Under the pieces are notes generated by a model. The model did no database searches, was not told the DNA's origin, and saw nothing but the letters and a program-made list of their open reading frames with translations. Shown piece by piece: positions 16,641 to 26,007 of a DNA stretch of 64,000 nucleotides (the stretch's first letter is position 1; the number at the start of each line of letters is the position of its first letter). Position numbers and translations under genes: made by a program. Source of the DNA: Gemmatimonadota bacterium (GTDB lineage Bacteria > Gemmatimonadota > Gemmatimonadetes > Gemmatimonadales > GWC2-71-9); contig JAPULZ010000034.1 in assembly GCA_027294455.1 (NCBI GenBank), forward strand, positions 16,976-80,975, in the 5' to 3' direction.

Positions 16641-19355
16641 ATGACCCCCGGATTGTCGTTTCTCAGGTTGATCGGCCTCCTCGTGCCCTCCCGCGAGCGC
16701 GCCGCATGGATACGGGAGTGGACGGCCGAGCTCCACTACTCGTGGCACCGGCAGGGCCCGCGACACGGCATCCGTGCCCCCGGCGGAGCGCCTGCTCCAC
16801 GTCCCGTCTCCCGCATCGCGATCCTTTTCCGCTGCCTCGGCGCATTGGAAGACGCGCTGTGGCTGCGCATTCGCAGGAGGAACAAGACCATGCTGGTGCA
16901 GGACGTCAAATACGCCATCCGCTCGTTCGCCAGGAGCCCCGGCTTCACGGCCGTCACGGTCCTGACGCTGGCCCTCGGCATCGGTGCCAACACGGCCATC
17001 TTCACCCTCGTGGACGCGGTGCTGCTGCGACCGTTGCCCGTGCACGAGCCGTCGCAGCTCACCGACATCTACACGAGTTGCCGGCGTGGCTTCCCCTACT
17101 GCTCCACCTCGTACCCGGATTTCGTGGATTACCGGGATCGCAATCGCTCGTTTGCCGACATGGCGGCCTTCGCCGGGATGACGGTTTCGCTCCAGGACGG
17201 TGACGCGGTGGAACTCATGGGCGCCATGCTCGTCACGGGAAACTACTTCGGTCTGCTGGGCGTGAACGCGGTGCTGGGGCGCACGATCATCCCGGACGAC
17301 GATCGACTCGGTGACGCCAAGGCTGTCATCGTCTTGAGTCATCGCATGTGGATGAACGAGTTTGCGGGCGACGAGGATGTGATCGGCCGAGACTTTCGCC
17401 TGAACCGCGCGCCGTACACCGTGATCGGGGTGGCACCCAAGGGTTTTCGCGGGACGAGACTCAACCAATCGCCCGACATGTGGATCCCGTTTTCGAGCCT
17501 ACCACTCATCGACACCCGCAACCCGCCGTTCGACGTGCTCCCCGAACGCGGCTTCCGTTGGATCGGCGGCACCATCGGGCGCCGGCTGCCCGGGGTCACC
17601 GTGGCACAAGCCCGGGCGGACATGCTCAGCGTCTCCGATCGCCTGGCCGAGGAAACCAACCGCGCCGGCCGAACGATCACCACCGAGGCCACCCGCACGT
17701 TCACGCTTCCCGCAGCCACCACCGGACGGGACATCGTCCGGTTCGCAACTCTCCTGATGGTCGTCGTGGGAGCGGTCTTGCTCATCACATGCGCCAACAT
17801 CGCGAACCTGCTCTTGGCCCGCGCCAGCGCCCGGCGCCGGGAGATCGGTGTGCGCATCGCCCTCGGCGCGGGCCGCGCCCGCCTGGTGCGACAGCTCCTG
17901 ACCGAGAGCGTCATCTTGTCGGTGACCGGCGCCGCTGCCGCGCTGTTCGTGGCGTCCGTGGGACTGAAGTTTCTCTCGGGTTACGCCCTGCCCGGGTTCG
18001 TCTCCATTGCCTCGTTGGAATTGGCTCTCGACGGACGGGTGCTGGCCTTCACTGCGATGATCGCCGTCGTCACGGGCGTGCTGTTCGGACTCGTGCCGGC
18101 CCTCCAGACGACGACCCCCAATCTCTCCGACGCGCTCAGGCAACAGTCATCCGACGCGCGGTCCCGCGGGATCATGCGAACCAGGGGCATTCTGCTGTCG
18201 TTCCAGACGGCGATGGCCCTCGTGCTGTTGATCGGCGCCGGCCTGTTCGTGCGCAGCTTGAAGAACGGCCTCAACGCCGACGTGGGGTTCACGACCCGCA
18301 ACCTCGCCATGGCTTCGTTCGATCTGTCGTTGCTGCAATACTCCCAACCGGCTGTCTCCCGGTTCCTCCGCGATTTGACCGTCCGGTCCATCGGGGTTCC
18401 CGGCGCCAGGGAGGTGACCACCTCGGTGTACCCACCCCTGGCCGGTAGCGGGTCCGGCTTCTTCATCAACATCCCCGGCCATATCCCGGCGGCTGGCGAA
18501 GAAATGCGCATCGAAGCCAACTGGGTCGGGCCGCGCTACTTCCGGACGTTGGGGATTCCCCTCATCAACGGGCGAGACTTCACGGAGCAGGACATGGCCG
18601 GCGCGCCGATCGTGGCGGTGATCAACGAGACGATGGCCCGGCGCTGGTGGCCCGGAGAAGACCCCGTGGGGCGGACTTTTCGGCTGAACTCCGATGGCAG
18701 CGGGCCCGAGGCGTTGATCGTCGGACTGGCGCAGGACGTCACCTACGGTTTGGCAGACGCCCCCGAGCCTTTCATCTACTATCCGATCCATCAGTTCATG
18801 GATCGAGCCGCGGGTGGGTCCATCCAGCTCCTGGTGTCCACGAACGACGCGCCGGTCAACACGCTTCCGCTGCTGCGCAATCATCTGCGCGAGCTCGAGC
18901 CCAACCTGGCCATTCCGGAACTGACCACCTTGGAGAGCCGCTTCGAGGAATTCCTCATGCCGCAACGCATGGGCACTATGCTCCTCTCGTCGCTGGGAGG
19001 CCTCACGGTATTGCTCGCGGTCGTCGGGATCTCCGGCGTGGTGGGATACGCCGTGAATCAGCGCCGCAAGGAGATCGGCATCCGGATCACCCTGGGCGCC
19101 GCGCGCCGGCACGTGCTCGGCGTCATGGTCCGCGGTGCGGTGATTCCCGTGGCTGTTGGGTTGGCCGTAGGATTGATGGCCGCCGCAAGCGTCACGAGGT
19201 TCATCACGAACTTCATGTTCAACGTGCGGGCAACCGATCCCGTGACGTTCCTCGTGGTCCCGGCGATCATGGCGATCGTGGCCATCGTAGCCGCCTACTT
19301 CCCGGCCCGCCGCGCCACTCGCATCAATCCAACGGAGGCCTTGCGAGCCGAGTGA
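16641..19355 (+). CDS. ADOP/MacB-type FtsX-like permease
   Basis: The start at 16641 gives a 904-residue protein whose first 80 residues (PSRERAAWIREWTAELHYSW...) are the soluble prefix found on PadR-linked permeases. It continues with MLVQDVKYAIRSFARSPGFT, a first helix (TVLTLALGIGANTAIF), a MacB-like periplasmic region, three helices around residues 370-500, then a second periplasmic region and a C-terminal helix set (GGLTVLLAVVGISGVVGYAV). The duplicated FtsX layout without an attached ATPase is that of the orphan permeases common in Acidobacteriota and Gemmatimonadota. The ATPase partner and substrate are unknown. Confidence 0.88.
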   Translation: MTPGLSFLRLIGLLVPSRERAAWIREWTAELHYSWHRQGPRHGIRAPGGAPAPRPVSRIAILFRCLGALEDALWLRIRRRNKTMLVQDVKYAIRSFARSPGFTAVTVLTLALGIGANTAIFTLVDAVLLRPLPVHEPSQLTDIYTSCRRGFPYCSTSYPDFVDYRDRNRSFADMAAFAGMTVSLQDGDAVELMGAMLVTGNYFGLLGVNAVLGRTIIPDDDRLGDAKAVIVLSHRMWMNEFAGDEDVIGRDFRLNRAPYTVIGVAPKGFRGTRLNQSPDMWIPFSSLPLIDTRNPPFDVLPERGFRWIGGTIGRRLPGVTVAQARADMLSVSDRLAEETNRAGRTITTEATRTFTLPAATTGRDIVRFATLLMVVVGAVLLITCANIANLLLARASARRREIGVRIALGAGRARLVRQLLTESVILSVTGAAAALFVASVGLKFLSGYALPGFVSIASLELALDGRVLAFTAMIAVVTGVLFGLVPALQTTTPNLSDALRQQSSDARSRGIMRTRGILLSFQTAMALVLLIGAGLFVRSLKNGLNADVGFTTRNLAMASFDLSLLQYSQPAVSRFLRDLTVRSIGVPGAREVTTSVYPPLAGSGSGFFINIPGHIPAAGEEMRIEANWVGPRYFRTLGIPLINGRDFTEQDMAGAPIVAVINETMARRWWPGEDPVGRTFRLNSDGSGPEALIVGLAQDVTYGLADAPEPFIYYPIHQFMDRAAGGSIQLLVSTNDAPVNTLPLLRNHLRELEPNLAIPELTTLESRFEEFLMPQRMGTMLLSSLGGLTVLLAVVGISGVVGYAVNQRRKEIGIRITLGAARRHVLGVMVRGAVIPVAVGLAVGLMAAASVTRFITNFMFNVRATDPVTFLVVPAIMAIVAIVAAYFPARRATRINPTEALRAE

Positions 19356-19407
19356 ACTGGGCGGTGGGAGCGGCCCGGGCACTCGATGCGGGGCCGGGCG
19401 GCGGTGC

Positions 19408-20355
19408 TCAGACGACCGCCGCCGAGCTCCTCACGGGCGTCAACCACAGGTGCTGGTCGTCGGCTTCGCCCCGGGCGATATCCAAGAACCGCCACTGCAA
19501 CTGCCGCGTGATGGGCCCGCACTTGCCGGCACCCACGGTGATCCGGTCGACGCTCCGGATGGGGGTGACCTCCGACGCCGTGCCCGTGAAGAACAGTTCG
19601 TCGGCCGTGTAAAGCGCCTCGCGGGGCACGGCCTGCCGGCGAGTCGGGATATTCAGATCGTCGGCGATCGTGAGGATGCTGTCCTTCGTGATTCCTGAGA
19701 GCGCAACGCCTTCGGCCGCGGGGGAGATCAACACTCCGTCCCGCACCAGGAAGATGTTTTGCCCGCTGCCCTCGCTCACCAGACCGCCGGGCCCGAGGGC
19801 GATGGCCTCGATGTAGCCACTGGCCAGGGCGTCCATCTTGATGAGCTGGGCGTTGGTGTAGTGGCCGGCGGCCTTGGCTTCGACGGGGAACGTGTTGGGC
19901 TGCATGCGATTCCAGCTGGAAACGCAGACGTCCACCCCTTGCTCCAGCGCATCCTCGCCCAAATACGTCCCCCAGGGCCAGGCCGCGATCCACGTCTCGA
20001 TGGGGCTGCCTTCCGGGTCCATTCCGGCGGCGCCGTACCCGCGCATGACGATGGGCCGGACATAGCACTCCTCGAGGCCGTTTTTCTCGATGAGCGTCGT
20101 GCACGCAGTGGTGAGCTCTTCGGCGGAGTAGGGCAACTCCATCCGATAAATGTGACACGAATCTCTGAGCCGCCGCAGGTGCTCCGGCAACCGAAACACC
20201 GCCGGCCCGTTGGCAGTCTTGTAGCAGCGAATCCCCTCGAACACCGACGCCCCGAACTGCATCGCGAGACTCAACACGTGCACCTTAGCATCCGCCCACG
20301 GCACAAACTCACCGTCGTGCCAGATCCAATCGGCCTCTACTAGCTTGCTAGACAT
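19408..20355 (-). CDS. ilvE: Branched-chain amino acid aminotransferase
   Basis: The 315-residue protein (start MSSKLVEADWIWHDGEFV) is a fold-type IV PLP aminotransferase with FGASVFEGIRCY, EAKAAGHYTNAQLIK (PLP lysine region), SEGSGQNIFLV and LFFTGTASEVTPI. These are the BCAT markers; D-amino acid transaminase and ADC lyase lack this set. It performs the last step of valine, leucine and isoleucine synthesis, or the first of their breakdown. A longer reading frame upstream has no better signal. It is the last gene of a cupin-SDR-ilvE run. Confidence 0.93.
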   Translation of the reverse strand: MSSKLVEADWIWHDGEFVPWADAKVHVLSLAMQFGASVFEGIRCYKTANGPAVFRLPEHLRRLRDSCHIYRMELPYSAEELTTACTTLIEKNGLEECYVRPIVMRGYGAAGMDPEGSPIETWIAAWPWGTYLGEDALEQGVDVCVSSWNRMQPNTFPVEAKAAGHYTNAQLIKMDALASGYIEAIALGPGGLVSEGSGQNIFLVRDGVLISPAAEGVALSGITKDSILTIADDLNIPTRRQAVPREALYTADELFFTGTASEVTPIRSVDRITVGAGKCGPITRQLQWRFLDIARGEADDQHLWLTPVRSSAAVV

Positions 20356-20410
20356 CAAACGCCCCCATTGCTTTCCTCGATCGTGGTCATTGAGATATGA
20401 AACGTCCCGG

Positions 20411-21202
20411 TCACAGGAGCGAGCGGATCCGCCCACCATCCACCGGGATCGACGTGCCCGTAATGTAGCTCGCCCGCTCCGAAACTAGGAACGCCGCGAG
20501 CGCGGCGAACTCCTGGGGCTCCCCCACCCGGCCGAGGGGAATGAGACTCGCCCATTCCCTTATGGCTTCCTCGACCGTGATGCCCTTCTGTTCGGCCATG
20601 CGCCCGGCCAACTGCTCGAGCCGCTGGGTCCGCGTGTATCCCGGCATGATGTTGTTGACCGTGATGCCGAACGATCCCACTTCGTTGGCCAGCGTGCGCG
20701 CAAAACCGGTGACGGCAGCCCTGACCGCGTTGGAGAGGATGAGGTTGTCGACGGGTTGCTTCACCGCGATCGACGTGACGTTGAGAATCCGGCCCCACCG
20801 GCGTTCCTTCATGCCCGGCAACACGGCACGCACCAGGTTGAGAACGCTGTCGAGATTCTGCCGCACGGCCATGGTCCAATCTTCCGGCGAATGGTCCTCG
20901 AACTTCCCGGCTGGAGGTCCCCCCGTGTTGGTCACGAGAATGTCGATGCGTCCGAACCGCTCGATGCCCCGTTCCACCAACCGGTCCACCTGGGCCGGGT
21001 CCGAGAGATCCGTCGAGAGGGCGAGGACGCCGGCTCCCGTCTCGCGCTCGATGGCCCCTTGGGCATCCTGCAGAGCCGATTCTTCCCGGGCGCACAGCAC
21101 GAGCTGAGTCCCCTCGGCGCCGAGCTCTTCGGCAACGGCCCGCCCGAGGCCCCGACTCGACGCCGCCACCAACGCCACCTTGCCGTCAAGTCCCAGATTC
21201 AT
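20411..21202 (-). CDS. SDR-family protein lacking the catalytic Tyr-Lys
   Basis: The 263-residue protein has the Rossmann motif (ALVAASSRGLGRAVAEEL) and NTGGPP in place of NNAG. Where classical SDRs have YxxxK it reads LILSNAVRA, so both catalytic Tyr and Lys are missing, while the Ser of TSIAV is kept. A recognised FabG-like subgroup shares this. It may still bind NAD(P) and act on an unusual substrate, or be non-catalytic. It begins two bases after the cupin gene stop and is followed by ilvE. Confidence 0.88.
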   Translation of the reverse strand: MNLGLDGKVALVAASSRGLGRAVAEELGAEGTQLVLCAREESALQDAQGAIERETGAGVLALSTDLSDPAQVDRLVERGIERFGRIDILVTNTGGPPAGKFEDHSPEDWTMAVRQNLDSVLNLVRAVLPGMKERRWGRILNVTSIAVKQPVDNLILSNAVRAAVTGFARTLANEVGSFGITVNNIMPGYTRTQRLEQLAGRMAEQKGITVEEAIREWASLIPLGRVGEPQEFAALAAFLVSERASYITGTSIPVDGGRIRSLL

Positions 21203-21204
21203 GG

Positions 21205-21576
21205 CTATTGCTCGTGGAAGTACGTGTCCGTGCCGTCCAACCAGTCGCTCCGGGGTGGACTGAAGACGTCGACGTCCAGCGTGTCCTCGATGGCCTTCGC
21301 CTTGTGCGGCACGTTGGGGGGTATGTGGAGGACCTCCCCGGCGTGCACGACCACCTCCTCCTTTTCATCCTCGCCGATCCAAAAGTGGAGGCCACCCTCG
21401 AGGACGTAGGTGATCTGTTCGTTATCGTGCGAATGCCGCGGCACCACCGCGCCTTTCTTCAAGTAGACGTGGGCCAGCATCACCCGCTCGCCGGTCACCA
21501 ACCGGCGAGCGATGACGTCGGTCACTTTCTCCTTCGGCATGTCGTCCCAACGAAACAGTGTGACAGACGAGCCCAT
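21205..21576 (-). CDS. Cupin-domain protein
   Basis: About 123 residues with a single cupin: PRHSHDNEQITYVLEGG (motif 1, metal-ligand His pair and Glu) and GEVLHIPPNVPHKA (motif 2 with His). It is a small metal-binding beta barrel of the kind found in sugar or amino-acid metabolism enzymes and ligand sensors. The start is the third ATG of a run, six bases after GGGAG; an ATG eight codons upstream (21600) is possible. First gene of the cupin-SDR-ilvE run. Confidence 0.88.
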   Translation of the reverse strand: MGSSVTLFRWDDMPKEKVTDVIARRLVTGERVMLAHVYLKKGAVVPRHSHDNEQITYVLEGGLHFWIGEDEKEEVVVHAGEVLHIPPNVPHKAKAIEDTLDVDVFSPPRSDWLDGTDTYFHEQ

Positions 21577-21672
21577 CATCATCTCCCTTTTTGCAGGCAT
21601 CTACATCTAGTAACGCGAATGGTGGCAAGGGAATTTAAGGCGGTACGGTAGCCCGGCGGTAGGGCGGCCCGC

Positions 21673-24126
21673 CTATTCTTCTTTCAACGCCTTGATTGGC
21701 TCCACCTTGAGTGCGCGGCGAGCCGGCACCAGGCAGGCCAGCAACCCGACGCAAGCCAGCACCGCGGTGACGGCCACGTAGATCGGCAAGTCGATGGCGG
21801 AGACGCCGTAGAAGCGGTGTGCCATCGTGCGGGTCACAACGAAGGCGCCGAATAGACCCACCGCGACCCCCATGCCGATCATCCAGAATCCCCTTCGCAA
21901 CACCAGCTTCAACACGGCCAGGGGCCCGGCGCCGAGGGCTATGCGCACACTGATCTCGTTGATCCGGCTCGCGACTGCGTGGGAAATCACACCGTAGAGG
22001 CCGACGGCGGCCAGGACCAGCGCCAGCAAACCGTAGGAGCCGAGTTGCATGGAGGCAAATCGGGTCAGGGCCACCTCCCGTTCGATCAATTCGTCGAACG
22101 ACGACATGTTGAAGACGGGCACATCCGGATCGATGCGGCGAAACTCGCGACGCACCGGCTCGGCGATCATGAGCGGATCGACGCTCGCCCGCACCGCGAT
22201 GTCGAACCGCAACACGGGAACTTGATAGAGCGGAAAATACAGGTCGGCGCCGTCAAACCCTCCCGTCTCGTCGACCAGTCGCCGATGCCTCACGTCTGCG
22301 ACGATCCCGACGACCGTGTACCAATCGGAATCGCTTTCCGCGAGACCGATCCGCTTGCCGATCACGTCCTTTCCCGGCCACGCGCGCCGCACCATCGTTG
22401 CGCTCACCACGACCACCCGCGGTGCCTCGTAGGTGTCCCGCGACGACAACGACCGGCCCGCCAAAATGGGGATGCCCATGGTGGCAAAGAAATTCGGCGT
22501 CACCTCATGCCGAAACGCGTGCATCGCCTCATCGGCAAAGGCGCGCTCGCCTTCGAGCCGCACGGTAGTCGCCTGGATCCGGCCGGACAACGGGAAACTC
22601 GACGTCATGGCCACGTCCCGAACCCCATGCAGTGAGCCGAGCCGTTCCCGCACCAACTCCGTGAACTCCTGGACCTGGCCGCGTTCGTAACGCAACCGCG
22701 GCAGCTGCACCGACAAGCTCACCAGGTTTTCCCGGTCCACGCCGGGATCGATGCGCATCTGGTGGAGGAAGCTGCGAATCATGAGCCCGGCACCCACCAG
22801 CACCACCAACGCCAGGCCCAGCTGCCCGACCACCATGACGTTGCGGATGTCCCAGAGGGGGTTGGCCTCCGACGTGGCGCGGGAGATGTTGCGGAGCGTC
22901 TCCGCCACCCGCGTGTCGGTCATGCGAAGGGCGGGGACCAACCCGAAGGTGAATCCCGTCAAGAGGGCCAGCAGGAACGTGAACCCGAGTGCCCGCATGT
23001 CCATGCCGAGGGTGACGTAGCTCGGAAGCGAAATCGGATTCATGGCTGAAAGCAGCTCCATCGTCCACATGGCCACGAGCAAGCCGAGGGCGCCGCCGAG
23101 CATCGCGAGGGTGACACTCTCGGTGAGCAGGTACCGGACGATGCGTCCCCGGCTGGCCCCCACCGCCTGCCGCAGCGCGAGCTCCTTGCGGCGGGCGATG
23201 TCTCGCGCGAAACGAAGATTGGCCACGTTGACGCAGGCAATGAGTAACACGACCGCCACGGCCACCAGCACCAACACAGCGGCGTCTTTCGCCGGTCCGA
23301 GGATCTCCTCTTCGAGCGGGATCGCCGTCACCCAACGGTTGCGGTGGGCGACCGGGTACTCCTCCTGGAGTCGTGCCGCGATGACCGCCAGCTCGGAATT
23401 GGCCTCGGCCAGACGAATCTCCGGCGCCAGGCGCGCAAGGGCCACCAGGAATCGCTGGTCCCGCCGTTCGAACAGATGTACGGGGCGGTCAGTCCGGATG
23501 ACGACCTCGCTCATCAAGGGCAGCCACACGTCCACGGTCCCGGTGATGCCGTTGAACTCCGGTCCCATCACGCCGATGACGGTCGTGGGAACTCCATTCA
23601 ACCAGATCGACCGGCCCAGCAGCGTCGTGTCGGCCGCGAAGCGCCGCGTCCACAGGCCGTGGCTGATCACCGCAAGGGGTTCCTCCCGGGCGCTCTCCCC
23701 CGGCGTGAAGCGACGCCCCAGCAGGGGCCCGGTGCCCAGCACCGTGAAGTAGGTCGGCAACGTGAACGCCGCCTCGATCCGCTCCGCACCGGTGGCCCCG
23801 GTCAGGTTCACCTCGGCGTGGTCGATGACCGCCACCGCGTCGAACGCCTCTGCCTCCTCCCACCAGGTCTGGAATTCCGGGAAGGACACCAGTCCCGGGT
23901 CGCCGGCATCCCGCTCGGCCGTGCCCATCAACCGGACGATCCGATCCGGGGACTCGAAGGGGAGCGCATCGAATATCACCGCGTTCACGACGCTGAACAT
24001 CGCGGTGCTCGCCCCGATGCCCAGGGCCAACGTGGCCAGCGACACCACGGTAAACCCCGGTCGCCTGGCGACCAGGCGCAGGGCGATTCGGATATCCTGG
24101 CGAAATACGTCCATACGATTCCCCAA
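21673..24126 (-). CDS. ADOP/MacB-type FtsX-like permease (second copy)
   Basis: The 817-residue protein starts MGNRMDVFRQDIRIALRLVA and has TLALGIGASTAMFSVVNAV in the first helix, a MacB periplasmic core, three middle helices and the C-terminal FtsX set (LGSYGLLALVLAAVGLYGVI... then IALGAG). It lacks the long prefix and no PadR gene adjoins it, unlike the other two copies. An in-frame ATG at 24114 is an alternative start. No ATPase subunit is adjacent. Confidence 0.87.
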   Translation of the reverse strand: MGNRMDVFRQDIRIALRLVARRPGFTVVSLATLALGIGASTAMFSVVNAVIFDALPFESPDRIVRLMGTAERDAGDPGLVSFPEFQTWWEEAEAFDAVAVIDHAEVNLTGATGAERIEAAFTLPTYFTVLGTGPLLGRRFTPGESAREEPLAVISHGLWTRRFAADTTLLGRSIWLNGVPTTVIGVMGPEFNGITGTVDVWLPLMSEVVIRTDRPVHLFERRDQRFLVALARLAPEIRLAEANSELAVIAARLQEEYPVAHRNRWVTAIPLEEEILGPAKDAAVLVLVAVAVVLLIACVNVANLRFARDIARRKELALRQAVGASRGRIVRYLLTESVTLAMLGGALGLLVAMWTMELLSAMNPISLPSYVTLGMDMRALGFTFLLALLTGFTFGLVPALRMTDTRVAETLRNISRATSEANPLWDIRNVMVVGQLGLALVVLVGAGLMIRSFLHQMRIDPGVDRENLVSLSVQLPRLRYERGQVQEFTELVRERLGSLHGVRDVAMTSSFPLSGRIQATTVRLEGERAFADEAMHAFRHEVTPNFFATMGIPILAGRSLSSRDTYEAPRVVVVSATMVRRAWPGKDVIGKRIGLAESDSDWYTVVGIVADVRHRRLVDETGGFDGADLYFPLYQVPVLRFDIAVRASVDPLMIAEPVRREFRRIDPDVPVFNMSSFDELIEREVALTRFASMQLGSYGLLALVLAAVGLYGVISHAVASRINEISVRIALGAGPLAVLKLVLRRGFWMIGMGVAVGLFGAFVVTRTMAHRFYGVSAIDLPIYVAVTAVLACVGLLACLVPARRALKVEPIKALKEE

Positions 24127-24419
24127 AGCTGCGCGAAGATGGGACGATTCGACCCCACCCGAAAAAAACGACCGCTCTCGGCCGTTACCTGAGGGATTGC
24201 AAGTGACGTGCCGGGGTAACGCTCCTCGGAGACACCGTATGGCCTTGATCTATAACGTTTTACGATGTCCGGGATCGAGCGCGCGCCAGGTCGTGGTGCG
24301 AGAATGGGAATGGGCGGTTCGGAATTGAAACGACAGCGACCGGCTCGCCAGGAGACTGGCGCGAACCCATCGCGGCACCCATGATCTGGTTGAGCCATCC
24401 CGCCCGAAAGGTGACCGGT

Positions 24420-25631
24420 ATGCCCATCGCCCCGAGGCCAAACTGGCCGCCCGCACTCGTGTTCCTCGTCCTCGCTTCCGGGTGCCAAACCGGCGGCGCA
24501 ACCCAGGAAGCGCCCTGGCCCACCGACGGCTGGGCAACCTCCACGCCCGCCGAACAAGGGCTCGTCGCCGCGCCTCTCACCGAGCTCGACGCCGCCATTC
24601 GAGGGGGAACGTACGGATACATCGACCGCATGGTGGTGGTACGCAACGGTTATCTCGTGGTTAACGAACGATACGACAACGATTACATGACGATCAGCAC
24701 CGGGTTCGACGGGATTCTGGGCTGCAGCCCGGATCGGTGCCGCGACGACTCCGCCCTGCATGAATTCAACTATTACCACCCGGACTGGCACCCCTACTAT
24801 CAGGGCCGAGACGTGCACACCCTGCAGTCCGTGACGAAGTCCGTCTCGTCGGCGCTCATCGGGATCGCCATCGACCGCGGCGAGATCGCGAACACCGATG
24901 TGGCACTCTTGTCGTTCTTCGACGACTACGACCTGTCCGGCGTCGATCCGCGATTACATCAAGCCACGCTCGACGACCTCTTGACGATGCGCACGGGAAT
25001 CGAGTGGCACGAGCAAGATCGACCACTCGACGAAACGAACACCACCACGCAACTCGAAACGGCCGAAGATTGGATCCAGTTCACGCTCGACCAGCCCTCC
25101 GACGCAGCGCCGGGCGAGAAATGGGTGTATAACAGCGGCGCCAGTCACTTGATGTCGGGCATCGTCAAGAAGGCCACTGGGCGCTACATCGACGAATACG
25201 CGGAGGACCATCTGTTCGGACCGCTGGGGATCGACGATTACCATTGGAAGAAAACCTCCAAGGGCTATCCGGATACCGAAGGGGGCTTGTACCTGCAAGC
25301 GGAGCAGCTGGCCAAGATCGCCTACCTGTACCTGAACGGCGGCATCTGGAACGGGCAGCACATCTTGGGGAACGGCTGGGCCGAAACCTCGACGGCCGTC
25401 CACGCGGAGTCCATCAACGCCGCGGGATGGGGATACGGCTACCAGTGGTGGCGACTCGATCAGAACGACGTGGCTGTGTGGGCCGGGCTCGGCTTCGGCG
25501 GTCAGTTCCTGATCGTCATTCCCGACCGCGAATTGATCGGGGTCATCAACAGCTGGAACCTCTTCGGCGGTTCACAGTCTTCGGTACTCGGCCCGTTCAT
25601 CAACGCGTTGTTTGCGGCTGCGGCGCCGTAA
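24420..25631 (+). CDS. Serine hydrolase, beta-lactamase (class C) family lipoprotein
   Basis: Starting at 24420 (after GAAAGGTGA), the protein has a lipoprotein signal with lipobox LASGC (Cys22). It has the serine beta-lactamase/D-peptidase motifs: SVTK (nucleophile Ser137, Lys140) and VYNSG (Tyr237). The third box is near the C-terminus (AGLGFGGQF). Relatives include esterases, peptidases and 6-aminohexanoate hydrolase; there is no reason to call it a drug-resistance enzyme. It is expected on the periplasmic face of a membrane. Confidence 0.9.
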   Translation: MPIAPRPNWPPALVFLVLASGCQTGGATQEAPWPTDGWATSTPAEQGLVAAPLTELDAAIRGGTYGYIDRMVVVRNGYLVVNERYDNDYMTISTGFDGILGCSPDRCRDDSALHEFNYYHPDWHPYYQGRDVHTLQSVTKSVSSALIGIAIDRGEIANTDVALLSFFDDYDLSGVDPRLHQATLDDLLTMRTGIEWHEQDRPLDETNTTTQLETAEDWIQFTLDQPSDAAPGEKWVYNSGASHLMSGIVKKATGRYIDEYAEDHLFGPLGIDDYHWKKTSKGYPDTEGGLYLQAEQLAKIAYLYLNGGIWNGQHILGNGWAETSTAVHAESINAAGWGYGYQWWRLDQNDVAVWAGLGFGGQFLIVIPDRELIGVINSWNLFGGSQSSVLGPFINALFAAAAP

Positions 25632-25680
25632 CAGAGATGGCCGCGCTGGTGACGCACGACACATACAAAACGGACGGAGG

Positions 25681-25713
25681 CTGAGAGGTTGGCCTAGCCC
25701 TGCAGACTCTCAG
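25681..25713 (+). terminator. Hairpin after the serine hydrolase gene
   Basis: CTGAGAG (25681-25687) and CTCTCAG (25707-25713) form a 7-bp stem with a small GGC/GCC stem inside the loop. No T-tract follows, so if it terminates at all it is weak. Confidence 0.3.
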
Positions 25714-25757
25714 GGAGGTAGTCATGTGTCAGAGTTTGGTCCAAGGGGCTTGAGCTT

Positions 25758-25886
25758 GTGCGTCACACTCGCTTGGGTTATGAGTTCGCCGAACTCTGGA
25801 TGGTCGATCTCGATTTGACTTGGGGTAGCATCAATTCGGCGAGCGTGTTCACCATCGGCATCAGCGTGAACATTCTCAGCCGCTAA
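25758..25886 (+). pseudogene. Probable C-terminal remnant of an outer-membrane barrel protein
   Basis: A 42-codon frame reads VRHTRLGYEFAELWMVDLDL onward and ends SVFTIGISVNILSR with alternating hydrophobic residues typical of terminal barrel strands. It is followed directly by a strong intrinsic terminator but has no upstream coding sequence: a stop lies in frame at about 25718. The likeliest reading is the tail of a deleted gene that kept its terminator. It could also be a real small peptide. Confidence 0.4.
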
Positions 25887-25915
25887 CATCAAAAAAACAT
25901 GTAACGCGGAACGTA

Positions 25916-25948
25916 CCCCGCGGCCTCATCAGCCGCGGGGGTTTTTTT
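25916..25948 (+). terminator. Strong intrinsic terminator
   Basis: CCCCGCGGC (25916-25924) pairs with GCCGCGGGG (25932-25940) over the loop CTCATCA, followed by a run of seven Ts. It is the clearest terminator in the window, at the end of the barrel-protein remnant. Because the amidohydrolase gene converges from the right it does not serve that gene unless it acts in both directions. Confidence 0.9.
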
Positions 25949-26007
25949 GCCCGTGCTCCTGAAGAACGGAGGCGGCCGCATGTACTGGACCCAACCCACG
26001 CTGGATT

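Noticed and set aside
24420..25631. Antibiotic-resistance beta-lactamase
   Set aside because: The family is broad and the motifs fit general serine hydrolases; nothing points to drug hydrolysis, and no ampR-like gene is present.
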